A stretch of DNA of 64,000 nt from Microbacterium rhizosphaerae (GCF_034120055.1 NZ_CP139368.1:186001-250000), one strand, 5' to 3'; positions 34,395 through 44,071 are shown, counted from the stretch's first letter. Translations and numbers: made by a program. Notes: generated from the letters alone by a model not told the origin.

Positions 34395-35258
34395 CTAGCG
34401 GTCGAGCACCTCGCGCAGGCGGGCGGCGAAGGCGTCCGGGTCGCCGGGGTACCCGGGCGAGTCCTGGAATCCGCCGTGGTGGCTCGGGAACTCCGTCGGC
34501 TCGATGCCGACCTCGGTCGCCACCGCGCGGGCTCCGCGGGCGGCCATCGTGTCGCCGGACTGCACACCCGCGGCGATCACGAGCCGGTCGCCGAAGCCCC
34601 GCAGAGCCTCGGTGTCGACCCGGTACTCGATGATCGCCGGCATGTTGCGGAACAGCGGGTTGGTGCGCGAGCCGTCGTCCTCCGAGGGCATCCCGAACAT
34701 CGCGGGATCGGGCGCGGGCTGGTCGAGGTAGCCGTCGGGCACGGGCCCGTCGTGCATCACGAGCGCGACGAACTTCGCCATGGCAGCGCCGTCGCCCTTC
34801 TCGGCGTACGTCTTCTTCAGGTCGGCGATGACCTCGAGCACCTCCTCGCCGTCCGGAAGGAAGGTGGCGTTCGGCGGCTCGTGCGCCACGATGGTGCGGA
34901 AGTCCTCGGGGTGCGTCGCGGCGGCCGCGAGCAGGTTGACGGCGCCACCGCTCGAACCGAAGGCGTCGACCGGCCCGACGCCGAGCGCAGCGACGACCCG
35001 GTGGATGTCGTCGGCGTGCTGCGCCGTGCTGATGTCGGACGTGCCGACCGGGTTGCGGCCTGCGCCGCGCGGGTCGTAGGTGACGACGGGCCGGTCGGCG
35101 AAGTGCTCGGCGAGCTGCTGGAAGCCCGAGGCATCCATCGGCGCGCCGAACACGAACAGCGGCACCCCGGACGACAGGTCTCCCCGCACGTCGTACGTGA
35201 TCGCGTCCTCGCCCTCGCCGACGACCTGCGTGGCGATGGTCACGGTGTTCTCGGTCAT
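34395..35258 (-). CDS. Alpha/beta hydrolase
   Basis: A 287-residue hydrolase. The nucleophile elbow GSSGGAVNLL places Ser near residue 100, YDPRGAGRN marks the region before it, and a SHHGGF motif near 262 supplies the likely catalytic His. No signal peptide. It is the third gene of an ArsR-AHSA1-hydrolase operon, with 23 bp between it and the AHSA1 stop codon, and AGAGGACACGAA before its ATG. Substrate unknown. Confidence 0.85.
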   Translation of the reverse strand: MTENTVTIATQVVGEGEDAITYDVRGDLSSGVPLFVFGAPMDASGFQQLAEHFADRPVVTYDPRGAGRNPVGTSDISTAQHADDIHRVVAALGVGPVDAFGSSGGAVNLLAAAATHPEDFRTIVAHEPPNATFLPDGEEVLEVIADLKKTYAEKGDGAAMAKFVALVMHDGPVPDGYLDQPAPDPAMFGMPSEDDGSRTNPLFRNMPAIIEYRVDTEALRGFGDRLVIAAGVQSGDTMAARGARAVATEVGIEPTEFPSHHGGFQDSPGYPGDPDAFAARLREVLDR

Positions 35259-35281
35259 TTCGTGTCCTCTCTCGACCCGCC

Positions 35282-36283
35282 TCACACGGAGGCGAGCACC
35301 TCTCGTTCGAGCCGCTGGTAGCTGGTCTCCATGCCCTCGGTCATGCCCGTGGCGAGCACGGCGTCGCGGGTCGCGGCATCCGGGTATTCGATGAGGAGGG
35401 TGAGCAGCGTCGCGCCGTCCTCCTCGTAGAGCTGCAGGTCGTTGACCGTGCTCGGGTAGTCGGTGCCCGTCATGTGCTCCGTCGTGACGCTGCGGCGCGG
35501 GGCGTCGACGACGAGGGTCTCGCCGTCGAAGCCGAAGGCCTGCCCGGCGGGCCCCGAGCCTGTCGAGGGGTCGACCACAGGCTCCCACGCGTAGCGATAG
35601 CGGCCGCCGACCGTCGGGTCGACCTCGCACACGCTCATGCGCCAGCCGTCAGGGCCGAGCAGCCACTGCTGGAGCAGCTCCGGCTCGGTGTGCGCACGCC
35701 ACACGAGCTCGCGCGGACCCTCGACGAGGCGCGTGATGCGCACGTGCTGGTCATCGAGGATCTCGACCTGGGTGCCCTTGCCCTGCGCGTACTCGCGCAG
35801 GCTCTGCAGCACCGTGTCGAGCTGAGCCATCGCCATCCGCGTGCCCTCGACCATGCCCATCGCCACCGACTGCTCGAGCGCGGTGAGCGACTCGAAGTGC
35901 GTCACGCCGGTGAACCGGGTGCGATCTCCGTCGGACTCGAACGAGAAGACCATCCGCATCGGCGCCATCTCGGACACGAAGTCGCCATCCGCGTCGGCGA
36001 AGCCGTCGAGCACCTCGTACGACCGCGGCTCGTCGATGCGCAGGAACTCCCACCGGGCATGGTGCGTCGCGCCGTGGGGACCGGTCAGCGAGTACTGGGC
36101 CAGCCCGCCGGGCGTGAAGTCGAACCTGCTGAACGTGGCGGGCCATCCCGGAGGGCCCCAGAACCGCTCGAGCTGGCGCGGGTCGGTGAACACGGACCAC
36201 ACGCGGTCGACGGATGCGTCGAACTCGGCGGCGATGTTCATCGTCAGGGCCTCGGGATCACTGGTGATCTGGGTGACGGGCAT
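35282..36283 (-). CDS. Two-domain SRPBCC/AHSA1 protein
   Basis: A 333-residue protein with two START-like AHSA1 modules. The first runs from about residue 15 (IAAEFDASVDRVWSVFTDP) to 165 and the second from about 175 (ITRLVEGPRELVWRAHTEPE) to the end. Residues about 238-245 (DPSTGSGP) come from a family-1 repeat inside the second module, in a loop after YRYAWEPVV. Such proteins bind hydrophobic ligands in a cavity; in actinobacteria they commonly pair with an ArsR gene. The ArsR gene overlaps its 5' end by 26 bp. GGAGGAAGCA precedes the ATG. Confidence 0.85.
   Translation of the reverse strand: MPVTQITSDPEALTMNIAAEFDASVDRVWSVFTDPRQLERFWGPPGWPATFSRFDFTPGGLAQYSLTGPHGATHHARWEFLRIDEPRSYEVLDGFADADGDFVSEMAPMRMVFSFESDGDRTRFTGVTHFESLTALEQSVAMGMVEGTRMAMAQLDTVLQSLREYAQGKGTQVEILDDQHVRITRLVEGPRELVWRAHTEPELLQQWLLGPDGWRMSVCEVDPTVGGRYRYAWEPVVDPSTGSGPAGQAFGFDGETLVVDAPRRSVTTEHMTGTDYPSTVNDLQLYEEDGATLLTLLIEYPDAATRDAVLATGMTEGMETSYQRLEREVLASV
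35552..35570. repeat. Family-1 dispersed repeat copy inside the AHSA1 gene
   Basis: CCCCGAGCCTGTCGAGGGG on the plus strand; on the coding strand it reads in frame as part of DPSTGSGP. Confidence 0.9.
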
Positions 36284-36644
36284 TGCTTCCTCCTGGGGTG
36301 TCCGGTCTGGGTGGTTCGGCGAGCAGCGCGTCGATGGCGTCGATGCGGTGCCGCCAGAGCTCCTGGTAGCGCTCGAGCAGCTGCTGCGCCCGGGCGATGC
36401 GTGCGGGGTCGGTGCGCACGAGTCGCTCCCTTCCCTCGGCCCGCTTGATGATCAGGCGGGCGGCCTCGAGCACGGCGACGTGCTTCTGCACCGCGGCGAA
36501 CGACATGTCGTAGGCCGCGGCGAGCGCCGAGACCGACTGCTCGGCCTCGATCGTGCGGCGCAGGATGTCGCGCCGCGTCGCGTCGGCGAGGGCCCGGAAG
36601 ATCCGGTCCACCTCGTCGTCGGTCAGCTGTTCTTCTACAACCAT
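36258..36644 (-). CDS. ArsR family transcriptional regulator
   Basis: A 128-residue winged-helix protein: IFRALADATRRDILRRT is the typical ArsR opening and SFAAVQKHVAVLEAARLI the recognition helix. No Cys metal-site motif is present, so it is of the non-metal type that pairs with SRPBCC proteins. It leads the three-gene operon and overlaps the AHSA1 gene. A palindrome covers its start codon, suggesting tight autorepression. Confidence 0.9.
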   Translation of the reverse strand: MVVEEQLTDDEVDRIFRALADATRRDILRRTIEAEQSVSALAAAYDMSFAAVQKHVAVLEAARLIIKRAEGRERLVRTDPARIARAQQLLERYQELWRHRIDAIDALLAEPPRPDTPGGSNARHPDHQ

Positions 36645-36654
36645 TTGGTTGTAG
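36635..36654. promoter_or_regulatory. Palindromic ArsR operator over the start codon
   Basis: Arms CTACAACC and GGTTGTAG are exact reverse complements with ATTT between. The ATG of the ArsR gene (36642-36644) lies inside the site. Confidence 0.7.
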
Positions 36655-36658
36655 GTTA
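36653..36658 (-). promoter_or_regulatory. -10 element TAACCT of the ArsR operon
   Basis: Read on the minus strand it ends 8 nt before the ATG, touching the operator; transcription would begin at or next to the start codon. Confidence 0.5.
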
Positions 36659-36700
36659 GGCCGCACGCATCCCCGTGTCAACCCCTTCGTCTTCGTCGGA

Positions 36701-37057
36701 TCAGCCGCCGGTGGCCGCCGCGCACTCGACGCACATCGTCGCCATGGGGCGAGCCTCCAGGCGGGCGGCCGGGATGCGGCGCCCGCAGCGGATGCACACT
36801 CCGTAGCCGCCGTCCTGCACACGCACGAGCGCCGCTGCGACCTCGGCGCGCTCGGCTTCGGCGGAGCGTCGAAGGGCATCGATCCGCTGCCACTCGGCGG
36901 AGAGCGTCACGCCTTCGGGGTCGTGCTCGTCGTCGGCGGAGGAGGCGGCACGATCGGCCCGGATGTCGCGCTCGTCGTTCTCGAGCAGTGCCAGCAGGTC
37001 ATCGAGCTCCTGCGCGCGCTCCTGCAGTCTGCGGACGGGGTCGGGTGTCGGCGCCAT
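36701..37057 (-). CDS. DksA/TraR-type C4 zinc-finger protein
   Basis: A 118-residue protein with an N-terminal coiled-coil (VRRLQERAQELDDLLALLEN and following), a central helical segment, and a C-terminal zinc finger, CIRC then CVEC, separated by GRRIPAARLEARPMATM. DksA relatives bind RNA polymerase through the secondary channel. Short actinobacterial versions are common and their role is not settled. ATG 37057 was chosen over a longer frame because TACGCT ends 8 nt upstream on the minus strand. Confidence 0.85.
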   Translation of the reverse strand: MAPTPDPVRRLQERAQELDDLLALLENDERDIRADRAASSADDEHDPEGVTLSAEWQRIDALRRSAEAERAEVAAALVRVQDGGYGVCIRCGRRIPAARLEARPMATMCVECAAATGG

Positions 37058-37065
37058 GGGGCAAG

Positions 37066-37071
37066 AGCGTA
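37066..37071 (-). promoter_or_regulatory. -10 element TACGCT of the zinc-finger gene
   Basis: Read on the minus strand, 8 nt before the ATG at 37057. Confidence 0.45.
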
Positions 37072-37109
37072 CGCCGGGTCCCGGACAGGCGGCCCGCGGA
37101 GACACGAGA

Positions 37110-37142
37110 ACGACCCCGGGGATGCCGCATCCCGGGGCCGTC
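37110..37142. terminator. Terminator hairpin after the phosphoesterase gene
   Basis: Arms ACCCCGGGGATG and CATCCCGGGG pair with a one-base bulge around CCG. It is just downstream of the minus-strand phosphoesterase stop and before the next minus-strand gene's promoter. Confidence 0.65.
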
Positions 37143-37153
37143 CTCTCACGATG

Positions 37154-38776
37154 TCAGTGCGTTGCGGCGATCGACTGCACGGAACCGTCCGCGTTCAGCA
37201 GCACCTGCTTTCCGTCGGTCCGACCGAACTGGAACATCGGCATGAGCGAGCCCGCGGTCGCATCCAGCGACGAGTCGCCGATCCGGCCGGTCTTCCAGTT
37301 GTCCTCGATGAACTTCAGGATGGAGGGCTGCGTCGTCTCGTTGTGCGCGACGAAGTTCGACTTCGCGTAGGGCGAGATGACGAGGAGCGGCAGGCGCTGG
37401 CTCGGGCCGCAGCGGTCGAGGTAGCCGCCCAGCACCGGAGCGGTCGAGCTCGAGCACACGGCGACGTCGTGCGCGGCGCTCGTCGACGCGTTCGAGATCA
37501 CCGGCGCGACGTGGTCGTACCAGCCGTCGGAGTCGTCGTAGGAGATGACGACGGCCGTGGAGCTCCACTCCTTCGACTTCTGCAGCGTGTTGATGGTGTC
37601 GACGATGAAGTGCTGCTCGTCGATCGGGTCGGAGTAGCCGGCGTGCCCGTCCTGGTACTCGGACGCCTTGAGGAAGCTGACGGCGGGCAGGTTGCCGGAC
37701 GTCAGCGCCGCGTCGAAGTCGGACAGGTCGTACTGGTGGTTCGCCTGGTCGGTGTTGCCGATCATCGCCACCGACGTCGGCGGCAGGTGGTGCTGGTTCG
37801 AGGTCGACTTGAAGTAGGCGAACGGGTTGTGGTGCGGGCTGTAGTCCGCGACCGAGGCGCCGGCGAGGTTCGTGTGGCTCGCACCGCAGACCGCGTAGGT
37901 CGTGCCGTCGCCGGCGGCCGTCGTCGGACGGAAGCCGCCCTGGAACCATCCCCACGTCACGCCCTTGGCGTTCAGCAGGTCGCCGATGTTCTTGCCGGAT
38001 CCCGCGGCGAGGGTGTTCGTCGAGGTGTGGTTCTTGTCCGCGCAGTCGTCGAACGCCGGGTCCGGGTCGTTGATGACGGTGCCGACACCGGCGGTGTTCG
38101 GGTCGGCGACGGTGTACGAGCCCGGGGTCGCCACCTGCTGCAGCGTCTTGGAGTCGACCTCCGTGAAGCCGTGCGTCTGGCCCGAGATCAGGTTCAGCGC
38201 GCCCGGCGTCGAGGGGCCGAAGGTCGCATCCCACGAGTTGTCCGACATCGCGTACTGCTGCGGGTAGTTCCACAGCCCGGTGACGGTGTTCCCGTCGTAG
38301 TAGCCCATGGTGAGGCCCGGAGCGGCATAGAGGCCCGTGCAGGTGTCGACCGACACGTTCTGCACGAAGGCGTCCATCGCGCCGTCGTCCAGCGCCTTCT
38401 GCTCGGCCGTGTAGCTGTGGTTCTGGTCGCAGGTCGCGGCCTGGCTGGGCGCGAGGCGCGTCGGCGGGTACAGGTTCGGGTTGTCCGTCAGGGCGCCCGA
38501 CGTGGCCAGGTTGTCGTTGCGCGGTGTCGCCGCGGCAGCCGTGAAGGTCGTGCCGTCGGTGTTCGCGGCCTGGGGGTAGGTGCCGAAGTAGTGGTCGTAC
38601 GAGACGTTCTCGCCGAAGATCACGACGACGTGCGTGATGGGCGTCGCCGTCTTCGCGGAGTGGTCGGCGGACGGCTGGGCGGATGCCGCGGAGGTGCCGG
38701 CGATCGCGAGACCGACGGCCGCGAGGGCGGCGCCGGCTGCGATGACCGCGCGGGTGCGCTTCCGAGTGGATGCCAC
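37154..38776 (-). CDS. Secreted phosphoesterase (phospholipase C / acid phosphatase family)
   Basis: A 540-residue protein with an N-terminal signal peptide (TRKRTRAVIAAGAALAAVGL, cleavage probably after SAASA). Family motifs of PF04185-type phosphoesterases are HVVVIFGENVSYDHYFGTYP near residue 50, VVISYDDSDGWYDHVAP near 405 and LPLLVISPYAKSNFV near 465. Family members hydrolyse phosphodiesters of phospholipids or act as acid phosphatases outside the cell. Phosphate control would be expected but no PhoP box was identified. GTG 38776 has AAAGGAC upstream; a longer frame upstream of it lacks a ribosome binding site. Confidence 0.88.
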   Translation of the reverse strand: MASTRKRTRAVIAAGAALAAVGLAIAGTSAASAQPSADHSAKTATPITHVVVIFGENVSYDHYFGTYPQAANTDGTTFTAAAATPRNDNLATSGALTDNPNLYPPTRLAPSQAATCDQNHSYTAEQKALDDGAMDAFVQNVSVDTCTGLYAAPGLTMGYYDGNTVTGLWNYPQQYAMSDNSWDATFGPSTPGALNLISGQTHGFTEVDSKTLQQVATPGSYTVADPNTAGVGTVINDPDPAFDDCADKNHTSTNTLAAGSGKNIGDLLNAKGVTWGWFQGGFRPTTAAGDGTTYAVCGASHTNLAGASVADYSPHHNPFAYFKSTSNQHHLPPTSVAMIGNTDQANHQYDLSDFDAALTSGNLPAVSFLKASEYQDGHAGYSDPIDEQHFIVDTINTLQKSKEWSSTAVVISYDDSDGWYDHVAPVISNASTSAAHDVAVCSSSTAPVLGGYLDRCGPSQRLPLLVISPYAKSNFVAHNETTQPSILKFIEDNWKTGRIGDSSLDATAGSLMPMFQFGRTDGKQVLLNADGSVQSIAATH

Positions 38777-38911
38777 GACGGAGTCCTTTCGAATGGGGAG
38801 GGGATGCGGGTTCATCCTCGTTCGCGCGTGTGAAGTGTTCGGCGACCACAGCCTGAACATCGGATGAACGGTGCCGGTCGAGGCCGGACGGCCCGAAGCC
38901 CCGGCCTCCGG

Positions 38912-40156
38912 TCAGGCGAAGAGTGCCCGGCCGTACCGGTCCGAGGTGTCCCGGACTCCGGGCAGCGCGAAGAAGTACCCGCCGCCGACGGGCGAGACGT
39001 AATCCACGAGGGGCTCGTCGGCGAGGCGCTTCTGCGTGGCGACGAACTGCCGATCGAGGTCCTGCACGTACGCGTTGAAGACGAGCCCCATGTCGAGGTC
39101 GCCGTTCGTGTCCGTGCCGAGGTCGTAGTTGTAGCCGCGCCGCAGGAGGCGCGAGGCATCCGTCGTCTTCGTCCGCGGATTCGCGAGCCGGATGTGCGCG
39201 TCGAGCGGGACCGCCGAGCCCTTGGGGTCGTCGACGTAGTCCGGCGGATCGGTCTCGTGACTGCCGCTGAGCGGCGCGCCCGAGTCACGACGACGGCCGA
39301 TGATGCGCTCCTGCTCCGAGATCGTGACGCGGTCCCAGAACTCGACGAGCATCCGGATGACGCGCACCACGTGATACGAGCCGCCCTCGGTCCACGCCGG
39401 CTCCGACCCGCCCGCAGGCACCCACACCAGCCGGTCGGCCTCCTTCGCGGCGGGGTTCACGATCCCGTCCTTGAAGCCCAGGAGGTTGCGCGAAGCGCCG
39501 CTCGGGCGCGACGGCGACCGGAAGCCGTCGATGCGCCAGCGCACCTGCATCCCGCCGCGCGTGTGCCGCGCGATGTCGCGCAGCGCGTGCAGGACGACGT
39601 CCCGGCTGTCTCCGCAGAGCTGCAGCATGAGGTCTCCGCCGCAGCGTGCGGGATCGAGATCGTCGTTCGGGAAGACATCCATCGCGCGCAGCTGCGCGGG
39701 ACGCCTGCTCTGGATGCCGAGCACGTCGAAGAACGACGAGCCCACCCCGACGGTGACGGTGAGGCCGCCGGCGGGCACCTCGGGGCCGAGCAGCCCGGAG
39801 TCGGCGGACGGGGCGGAGATCCCGAGGTTCACCGGCGTCCCGCCCGCGGTGAGCACACGCGCGCGCTCGGTGATCGCCCGCAGCAGCTGCGCCGCCTCCG
39901 CCGGAGTGGTGACCGTGAGATCGAACGCGACGAAGGCCGCGGCCTCCTGACCGGGCGTGAGGATCCCGGCCTGGTGGGCGCCGTGGAACGGGACGGCGCG
40001 ATCCGCCGACATCGGCGACGCCGCCTCCGCCCGCGCCGGCTGTGCGAAGCCGCCGACGCCATAGCCCGCGAGCGCCGCACCCGACACCGCGGCGGCCCCG
40101 ACGGCTCTGCGCAGGAACTGCCGCCGGCCGACCGAGGGCTTCGAGGAGTCGGTCAC
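38912..40156 (-). CDS. efeB: Dyp-type heme peroxidase / deferrochelatase EfeB
   Basis: A 414-residue protein exported by the Tat path, with twin-arginine signal [20 protein letters not shown]. The DyP signature GFKDGIVNP lies near residue 235 and the proximal heme His in AHIRLANPR near 325. EfeB oxidises Fe2+ or removes iron from heme, working with EfeO in the EfeUOB system. The GTG start overlaps the efeO stop (GTGA). Confidence 0.93.
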   Translation of the reverse strand: MTDSSKPSVGRRQFLRRAVGAAAVSGAALAGYGVGGFAQPARAEAASPMSADRAVPFHGAHQAGILTPGQEAAAFVAFDLTVTTPAEAAQLLRAITERARVLTAGGTPVNLGISAPSADSGLLGPEVPAGGLTVTVGVGSSFFDVLGIQSRRPAQLRAMDVFPNDDLDPARCGGDLMLQLCGDSRDVVLHALRDIARHTRGGMQVRWRIDGFRSPSRPSGASRNLLGFKDGIVNPAAKEADRLVWVPAGGSEPAWTEGGSYHVVRVIRMLVEFWDRVTISEQERIIGRRRDSGAPLSGSHETDPPDYVDDPKGSAVPLDAHIRLANPRTKTTDASRLLRRGYNYDLGTDTNGDLDMGLVFNAYVQDLDRQFVATQKRLADEPLVDYVSPVGGGYFFALPGVRDTSDRYGRALFA

Positions 40157-41310
40157 TGGTCGACCCTCCGGGGTTCGAGCATGGATGCGACGGGTGCGAG
40201 GTCCTCGGCGAGCTGCGCGACGTCGGCGTCGATGCGCTCGCGCTGCCCCCTGGTGAGGGCTGCGAGCGCCGGCGCGGCGGCGACGTCCGCCCGGGTCCTC
40301 TCGAGCCACGCCAGCGTCTGCGGCAGCTGCGGAAACCGGTCGGCGAGGAGCGGCTTCAGGATGCCGAGCACCGTCGCCGTGCCCTCGAGGTTCGCCGCGA
40401 CGGACTGCAGGTTCGAGCCGCTGCCGAAATCGGTGCGCCCGGTGAGCTCGAACTGCAGCGCGTTCTCGGTGATCTCGTGCGCGCGCAGCGAAAGGTCGAG
40501 CGGATCGATCTGCGCCGTGGCGAAGGTGCGCTGCAGCCGGCCGACGGATGCCGCGAGCACGTCGGCGACGGGGCGCAGGGTCGCCGCATCCTGCCCGTGC
40601 CACAGCCCGTACTCGAGCCGGTGGAATCCCGTCCACGAGGGATCCGCGGTCCCGTCGGTCCGTCCGTCGGGCAGCCCGTCGATCTCGTCGTCGAGCTCGC
40701 CGAATGCGCCGTACGCGGCGCCGAGCCTCTCGTACTCGAGGTGCGCAGGGAGCCAGTCGGCCCGCGCCGCGGCGAGATCGCCGTAACCGAGGTCGGCCTG
40801 CAGCCGTGCCGTGAGCGACGCGAGCGTCGGCAGCTGCCCCGAGACGTACGACTCGTAGGCGCGGGTCGCCTCGATCAGATCGGCCTGCGCGACGGCCCGC
40901 ACCGGCGCGAGCGAGGTCTTCGGGCCGGTGGAGATCGTGACCGTCGGCCCGACGACCGTCTGCTCGTCCTCCATCGCGCAGCGGAACGCGTACGTCCCGG
41001 CGCCGAGGGTGATGTCGACGGTCTGTGTCGCGCCGGCCGCGAGCGGGTCGACCTCGGCGTACACGTCGCCGCTGCGTGCATCCGTCAGGTAGACCTCGCC
41101 GGGTCTCGTGTCCGTGTCGTCGAGCACGAACCGCTGCGGACCGGGAACGGGGTCCGTCCAGCCCGACCCGCAGCGGTCGACGGAGACCTCGATCCACGTC
41201 GAGGAGGAGGCGATGGATGCGGCGCCCGCCCCGCTGCATCCCGCGAGCGCCATGGCGGTCACGAGCGTGCCGGCCGCCGCGAAGCAGGGTCGGAGACGGA
41301 GATCTGGCAC
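40153..41310 (-). CDS. efeO: Iron uptake lipoprotein EfeO
   Basis: A 385-residue lipoprotein with lipobox ALAGC near residue 25. It has an N-terminal cupredoxin-like domain (to about 130, ending in a VTIST strand) and a C-terminal M75 peptidase-like domain with the metal motif in [12 protein letters not shown] near 230. EfeO delivers iron to the EfeU permease. It starts with GTG, and TAGGCT ends 6 nt upstream on the minus strand. efeU, normally first in this operon, is absent: the next gene upstream is the divergent purL. Confidence 0.92.
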   Translation of the reverse strand: MPDLRLRPCFAAAGTLVTAMALAGCSGAGAASIASSSTWIEVSVDRCGSGWTDPVPGPQRFVLDDTDTRPGEVYLTDARSGDVYAEVDPLAAGATQTVDITLGAGTYAFRCAMEDEQTVVGPTVTISTGPKTSLAPVRAVAQADLIEATRAYESYVSGQLPTLASLTARLQADLGYGDLAAARADWLPAHLEYERLGAAYGAFGELDDEIDGLPDGRTDGTADPSWTGFHRLEYGLWHGQDAATLRPVADVLAASVGRLQRTFATAQIDPLDLSLRAHEITENALQFELTGRTDFGSGSNLQSVAANLEGTATVLGILKPLLADRFPQLPQTLAWLERTRADVAAAPALAALTRGQRERIDADVAQLAEDLAPVASMLEPRRVDQ

Positions 41311-41316
41311 CGCGTC

Positions 41317-41322
41317 AGCCTA
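41317..41322 (-). promoter_or_regulatory. -10 element TAGGCT of efeOB
   Basis: Read on the minus strand, 6 nt before the GTG at 41310. The overlapping GCCTAGGC symmetry recalls half of a DtxR/IdeR iron box but is too short to call. Confidence 0.5.
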
Positions 41323-41416
41323 GGCATCGCGCGACGGCGCGACGCCCGGGTTCGACGGATGTTCACCTTCCGGTCATCGACCCGTCGCCCCGGCCGGGCG
41401 CGTGGGGGCCTGCACC

Positions 41417-41422
41417 TAGACT
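41417..41422 (+). promoter_or_regulatory. -10 element TAGACT of purL
   Basis: It gives a leader of about 35 nt carrying CTTGGAG before the GTG at 41464. Confidence 0.5.
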
Positions 41423-41463
41423 GGGGTGGTCCGGCATCCCCGATTTTCTTGGAGTTCAGCCGC

Positions 41464-43827
41464 GTGACCACCACAGCCTCCGACGGCGCCACCGCGAGAG
41501 CGGCGGCCTCCGACACCGTCGAGAACGCCGCATCCACCCCTGAGCGCGAGCTGCCGTACGCGGCCCTCGGCCTGAAGGACGACGAGTACGAGCGCATCAA
41601 GGAGATCCTCGGCCGGCGTCCGACCGGCGCCGAGCTGGCGATGTACTCCGTCATGTGGAGCGAGCACTGCTCCTACAAGTCGAGCAAGATCTACCTCCGT
41701 CAGTTCGGCCAGAAGGTCTCGGACGAGATGAAGGAGCGGCTCATGGTCGGCATGGGCCAGAACGCCGGCGTCGTCGACATCGGCGACGGCTGGGCCGTGA
41801 CGTTCAAGGTGGAGTCGCACAACCACCCGAGCTACATCGAGCCGTTCCAGGGCGCAGCGACCGGCGTCGGCGGCATCGTCCGCGACATCATCTCGATGGG
41901 CGCGCGCCCCGTTGCCGTCATGGACCAGCTGCGCTTCGGCGCCATCGACAACCCCGACACCGCGCGCGTCGTGCACGGCGTCGTGAGCGGCATCTCCTTC
42001 TACGGCAACTGCCTCGGCCTGCCGAACATCGGCGGCGAGACGGTCTTCGACGCGGTGTACCAGGGCAACCCCCTCGTCAACGCCCTCGCGGTCGGCGTGC
42101 TGCGCCACGAAGACCTGAAGCTCGCGAACGCCTCGGGCACCGGCAACAAGGTCGTGCTCTTCGGTGCGCGCACGGGCGGCGACGGCATCGGCGGCGCATC
42201 CATCCTCGCCTCCGACACCTTCAGCGCGGGGGGCCCGACCAAGCGCCCCGCGGTGCAGGTCGGCGACCCGTTCGCCGAGAAGGTGCTCATCGAGTGCTGC
42301 CTCGAGCTCTACCGCGACGAGCTCGTCGAGGCCATCCAGGACCTCGGCGCCGCCGGTATCTCGTGCGCGACGAGCGAGTTGGCCGCCAATGGCGGCAGCG
42401 GCATGCGCGTCGACCTCGAGAACGTGCTGCTGCGCGACCCCACGCTCACGCCGGAGGAGATCCTCATGAGCGAGAGCCAGGAGCGCATGATGGCGATCGT
42501 CGCTCCCGAGAAGCTGGACGACTTCCTCGCGGTGACGAAGAAATGGGATGTCGAGACCTCGGTGCTCGGCGAGGTCACCGGCGACGGCCGCCTGCAGATC
42601 TTCTGGCACGGCGCGCAGATCGTGGATGTCGACCCCTCGACGGTCGCGGTCGACGGCCCTGTCTACGACCGCCCGGTGGCGTACCCCGCGTGGATCGACG
42701 CCCTCCGCGACGACACCGCGTCGGCGCTCGAGCGTCCCACCGATGCCGAGACGCTGCGCGAGCAGTTCACGCGGCTCGTATCGAGCCCGAACCTCGCCGA
42801 CACGTCCTGGATCACGAACCAGTACGACTACTACGTCATGGGCAACACCGCCCTCTCGTTCCCCGACGACGCCGGCATGATCCGCGTGGACGAGGAGTCC
42901 GGCCTCGGCTTCGCCATCGCGACCGACGCCAATGGGCGCTTCTGCCAGCTCGACCCGTACGAGGGCGCCAAGCTCGCCCTCGCCGAGGCCTACCGCAACG
43001 TCGCCGTCACCGGCGCCGTGCCGGCGGCGGTCACGGACTGCCTGAACTTCGGCAGCCCCGAGAACCCCGAGGTCATGTGGCAGTTCTCGCAGGCGGTCGC
43101 GGGTCTGGCGGACGGATGCCTCGAGCTCGGCGTCCCCGTCACCGGCGGCAACGTCAGCTTCTACAACCAGACCGGCGACACCCCGATCCACCCCACGCCG
43201 GTCGTCGGCGTCATGGGCATCATCGAGGACGTGGCGCACCGCATCCCGAGCGGCTTCCAGGACCCGGGCCAGAACCTCTACCTGCTCGGCGTCACCTCGA
43301 CCGAGCTCAGCGGCTCGGCCTGGGCGGCGACGATCCACGGCCACCTCGGGGGCCGCCCGCCCGTCGTCGACCTCGCCGGCGAGAAGCGCCTCGCCGAGCT
43401 GCTGAAGGCGGCATCCGACCAGGGTCTCGTATCGAGCGCCCACGACCTGTCGGAGGGCGGCCTCGCCCAGGCGCTCACCGACGTGACCCTCCGCTTCGGC
43501 GTGGGTGCGCGGGTGTGGCTCGACGAGCTCATCGAACGCGACGGGGTGGATGCGGCGTCCGCACTCTTCTCGGAGTCCACGGGCCGCGTCATCGTGTCCG
43601 TGCCGCGCGAGGACGACGTGAAGTTCCGCGGCCTGTGCGAGGGGCGCAACTACCCCGTGCTGCGCATCGGGGTGACCGACTCCGCAGGGGACGGCGGGGA
43701 CGCAGCACTCGAGGTGCAGGGCCTGTTCACGATCCCGCTGGGCGAGCTGAAGGCCCTGTCGACCGGAACACTGCCCGCCGTCTTCGGCCCCACGATCGCC
43801 GAGCCCGCCGCCGCATCCGGTCGTTGA
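41464..43827 (+). CDS. purL: Phosphoribosylformylglycinamidine synthase subunit PurL
   Basis: A 787-residue small-type PurL, the ATP-using synthase subunit that makes FGAM with PurS and PurQ. Motifs include [16 protein letters not shown] near 60, [20 protein letters not shown] near 118, and [10 protein letters not shown] in the second half. An Ala/Thr-rich extension of about 30 residues precedes the conserved start. The TGA is formed within a dispersed repeat (TTGAGCGAGCGCAGCGGG), so the extreme C-terminus may have been set by repeat insertion. It is divergent from efeOB. Confidence 0.96.
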   Translation: MTTTASDGATARAAASDTVENAASTPERELPYAALGLKDDEYERIKEILGRRPTGAELAMYSVMWSEHCSYKSSKIYLRQFGQKVSDEMKERLMVGMGQNAGVVDIGDGWAVTFKVESHNHPSYIEPFQGAATGVGGIVRDIISMGARPVAVMDQLRFGAIDNPDTARVVHGVVSGISFYGNCLGLPNIGGETVFDAVYQGNPLVNALAVGVLRHEDLKLANASGTGNKVVLFGARTGGDGIGGASILASDTFSAGGPTKRPAVQVGDPFAEKVLIECCLELYRDELVEAIQDLGAAGISCATSELAANGGSGMRVDLENVLLRDPTLTPEEILMSESQERMMAIVAPEKLDDFLAVTKKWDVETSVLGEVTGDGRLQIFWHGAQIVDVDPSTVAVDGPVYDRPVAYPAWIDALRDDTASALERPTDAETLREQFTRLVSSPNLADTSWITNQYDYYVMGNTALSFPDDAGMIRVDEESGLGFAIATDANGRFCQLDPYEGAKLALAEAYRNVAVTGAVPAAVTDCLNFGSPENPEVMWQFSQAVAGLADGCLELGVPVTGGNVSFYNQTGDTPIHPTPVVGVMGIIEDVAHRIPSGFQDPGQNLYLLGVTSTELSGSAWAATIHGHLGGRPPVVDLAGEKRLAELLKAASDQGLVSSAHDLSEGGLAQALTDVTLRFGVGARVWLDELIERDGVDAASALFSESTGRVIVSVPREDDVKFRGLCEGRNYPVLRIGVTDSAGDGGDAALEVQGLFTIPLGELKALSTGTLPAVFGPTIAEPAAASGR

Positions 43828-43850
43828 GCGAGCGCAGCGGGACGAAACGC
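43818..43850. repeat. Family-2 dispersed repeat at the purL stop
   Basis: Contains TTGAGCGAGCGCAGCGGG then ACGAAACGC. The TGA at 43825-43827 is the purL stop. Related, imperfect copies are at 34355-34380 and 6741-6778. Confidence 0.7.
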
Positions 43851-43868
43851 AGACGAAGGAAACGAGAG

Positions 43869-44012
43869 ATGCCCGAGAACGACGACGAGTACGCCGAGCT
43901 CAACGAGAACCGGTCGCGCCGCATGAAGACGATCGCCTGGATCGTCATCGTGGCGCTGATCCTCGTGGGCGGTGGCGCGACGGTGCTCGCACTGCTCGTG
44001 CCCGGCGCCTGA
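43869..44012 (+). CDS. Small single-helix membrane protein
   Basis: A 47-residue protein. An acidic N-terminus (MPENDDEYAELNENRSRRM) is followed by one helix, IAWIVIVALILVGGGATVLALL. GGAAACGAGAG precedes the ATG. The charge layout predicts the N-terminus inside. It lies 41 bp after purL and may be co-transcribed. No family recognised. Confidence 0.65.
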   Translation: MPENDDEYAELNENRSRRMKTIAWIVIVALILVGGGATVLALLVPGA

Positions 44013-44065
44013 GGCGTCCGCTCGCAATCCTCTGAGCGCCCGGAGAGCACCCCGCTCCCCGGGGC

Positions 44066-44071
44066 TACGAT
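44066..44071 (+). promoter_or_regulatory. -10 element TACGAT
   Basis: Located 6 nt before the GTG at 44078; leaderless-type spacing. Confidence 0.5.

Noticed and set aside
41311..41463. DtxR/IdeR iron box controlling efeOB
   Set aside because: Only a GCCTAGGC core is visible near the -10; the full 19-bp palindrome is not present.
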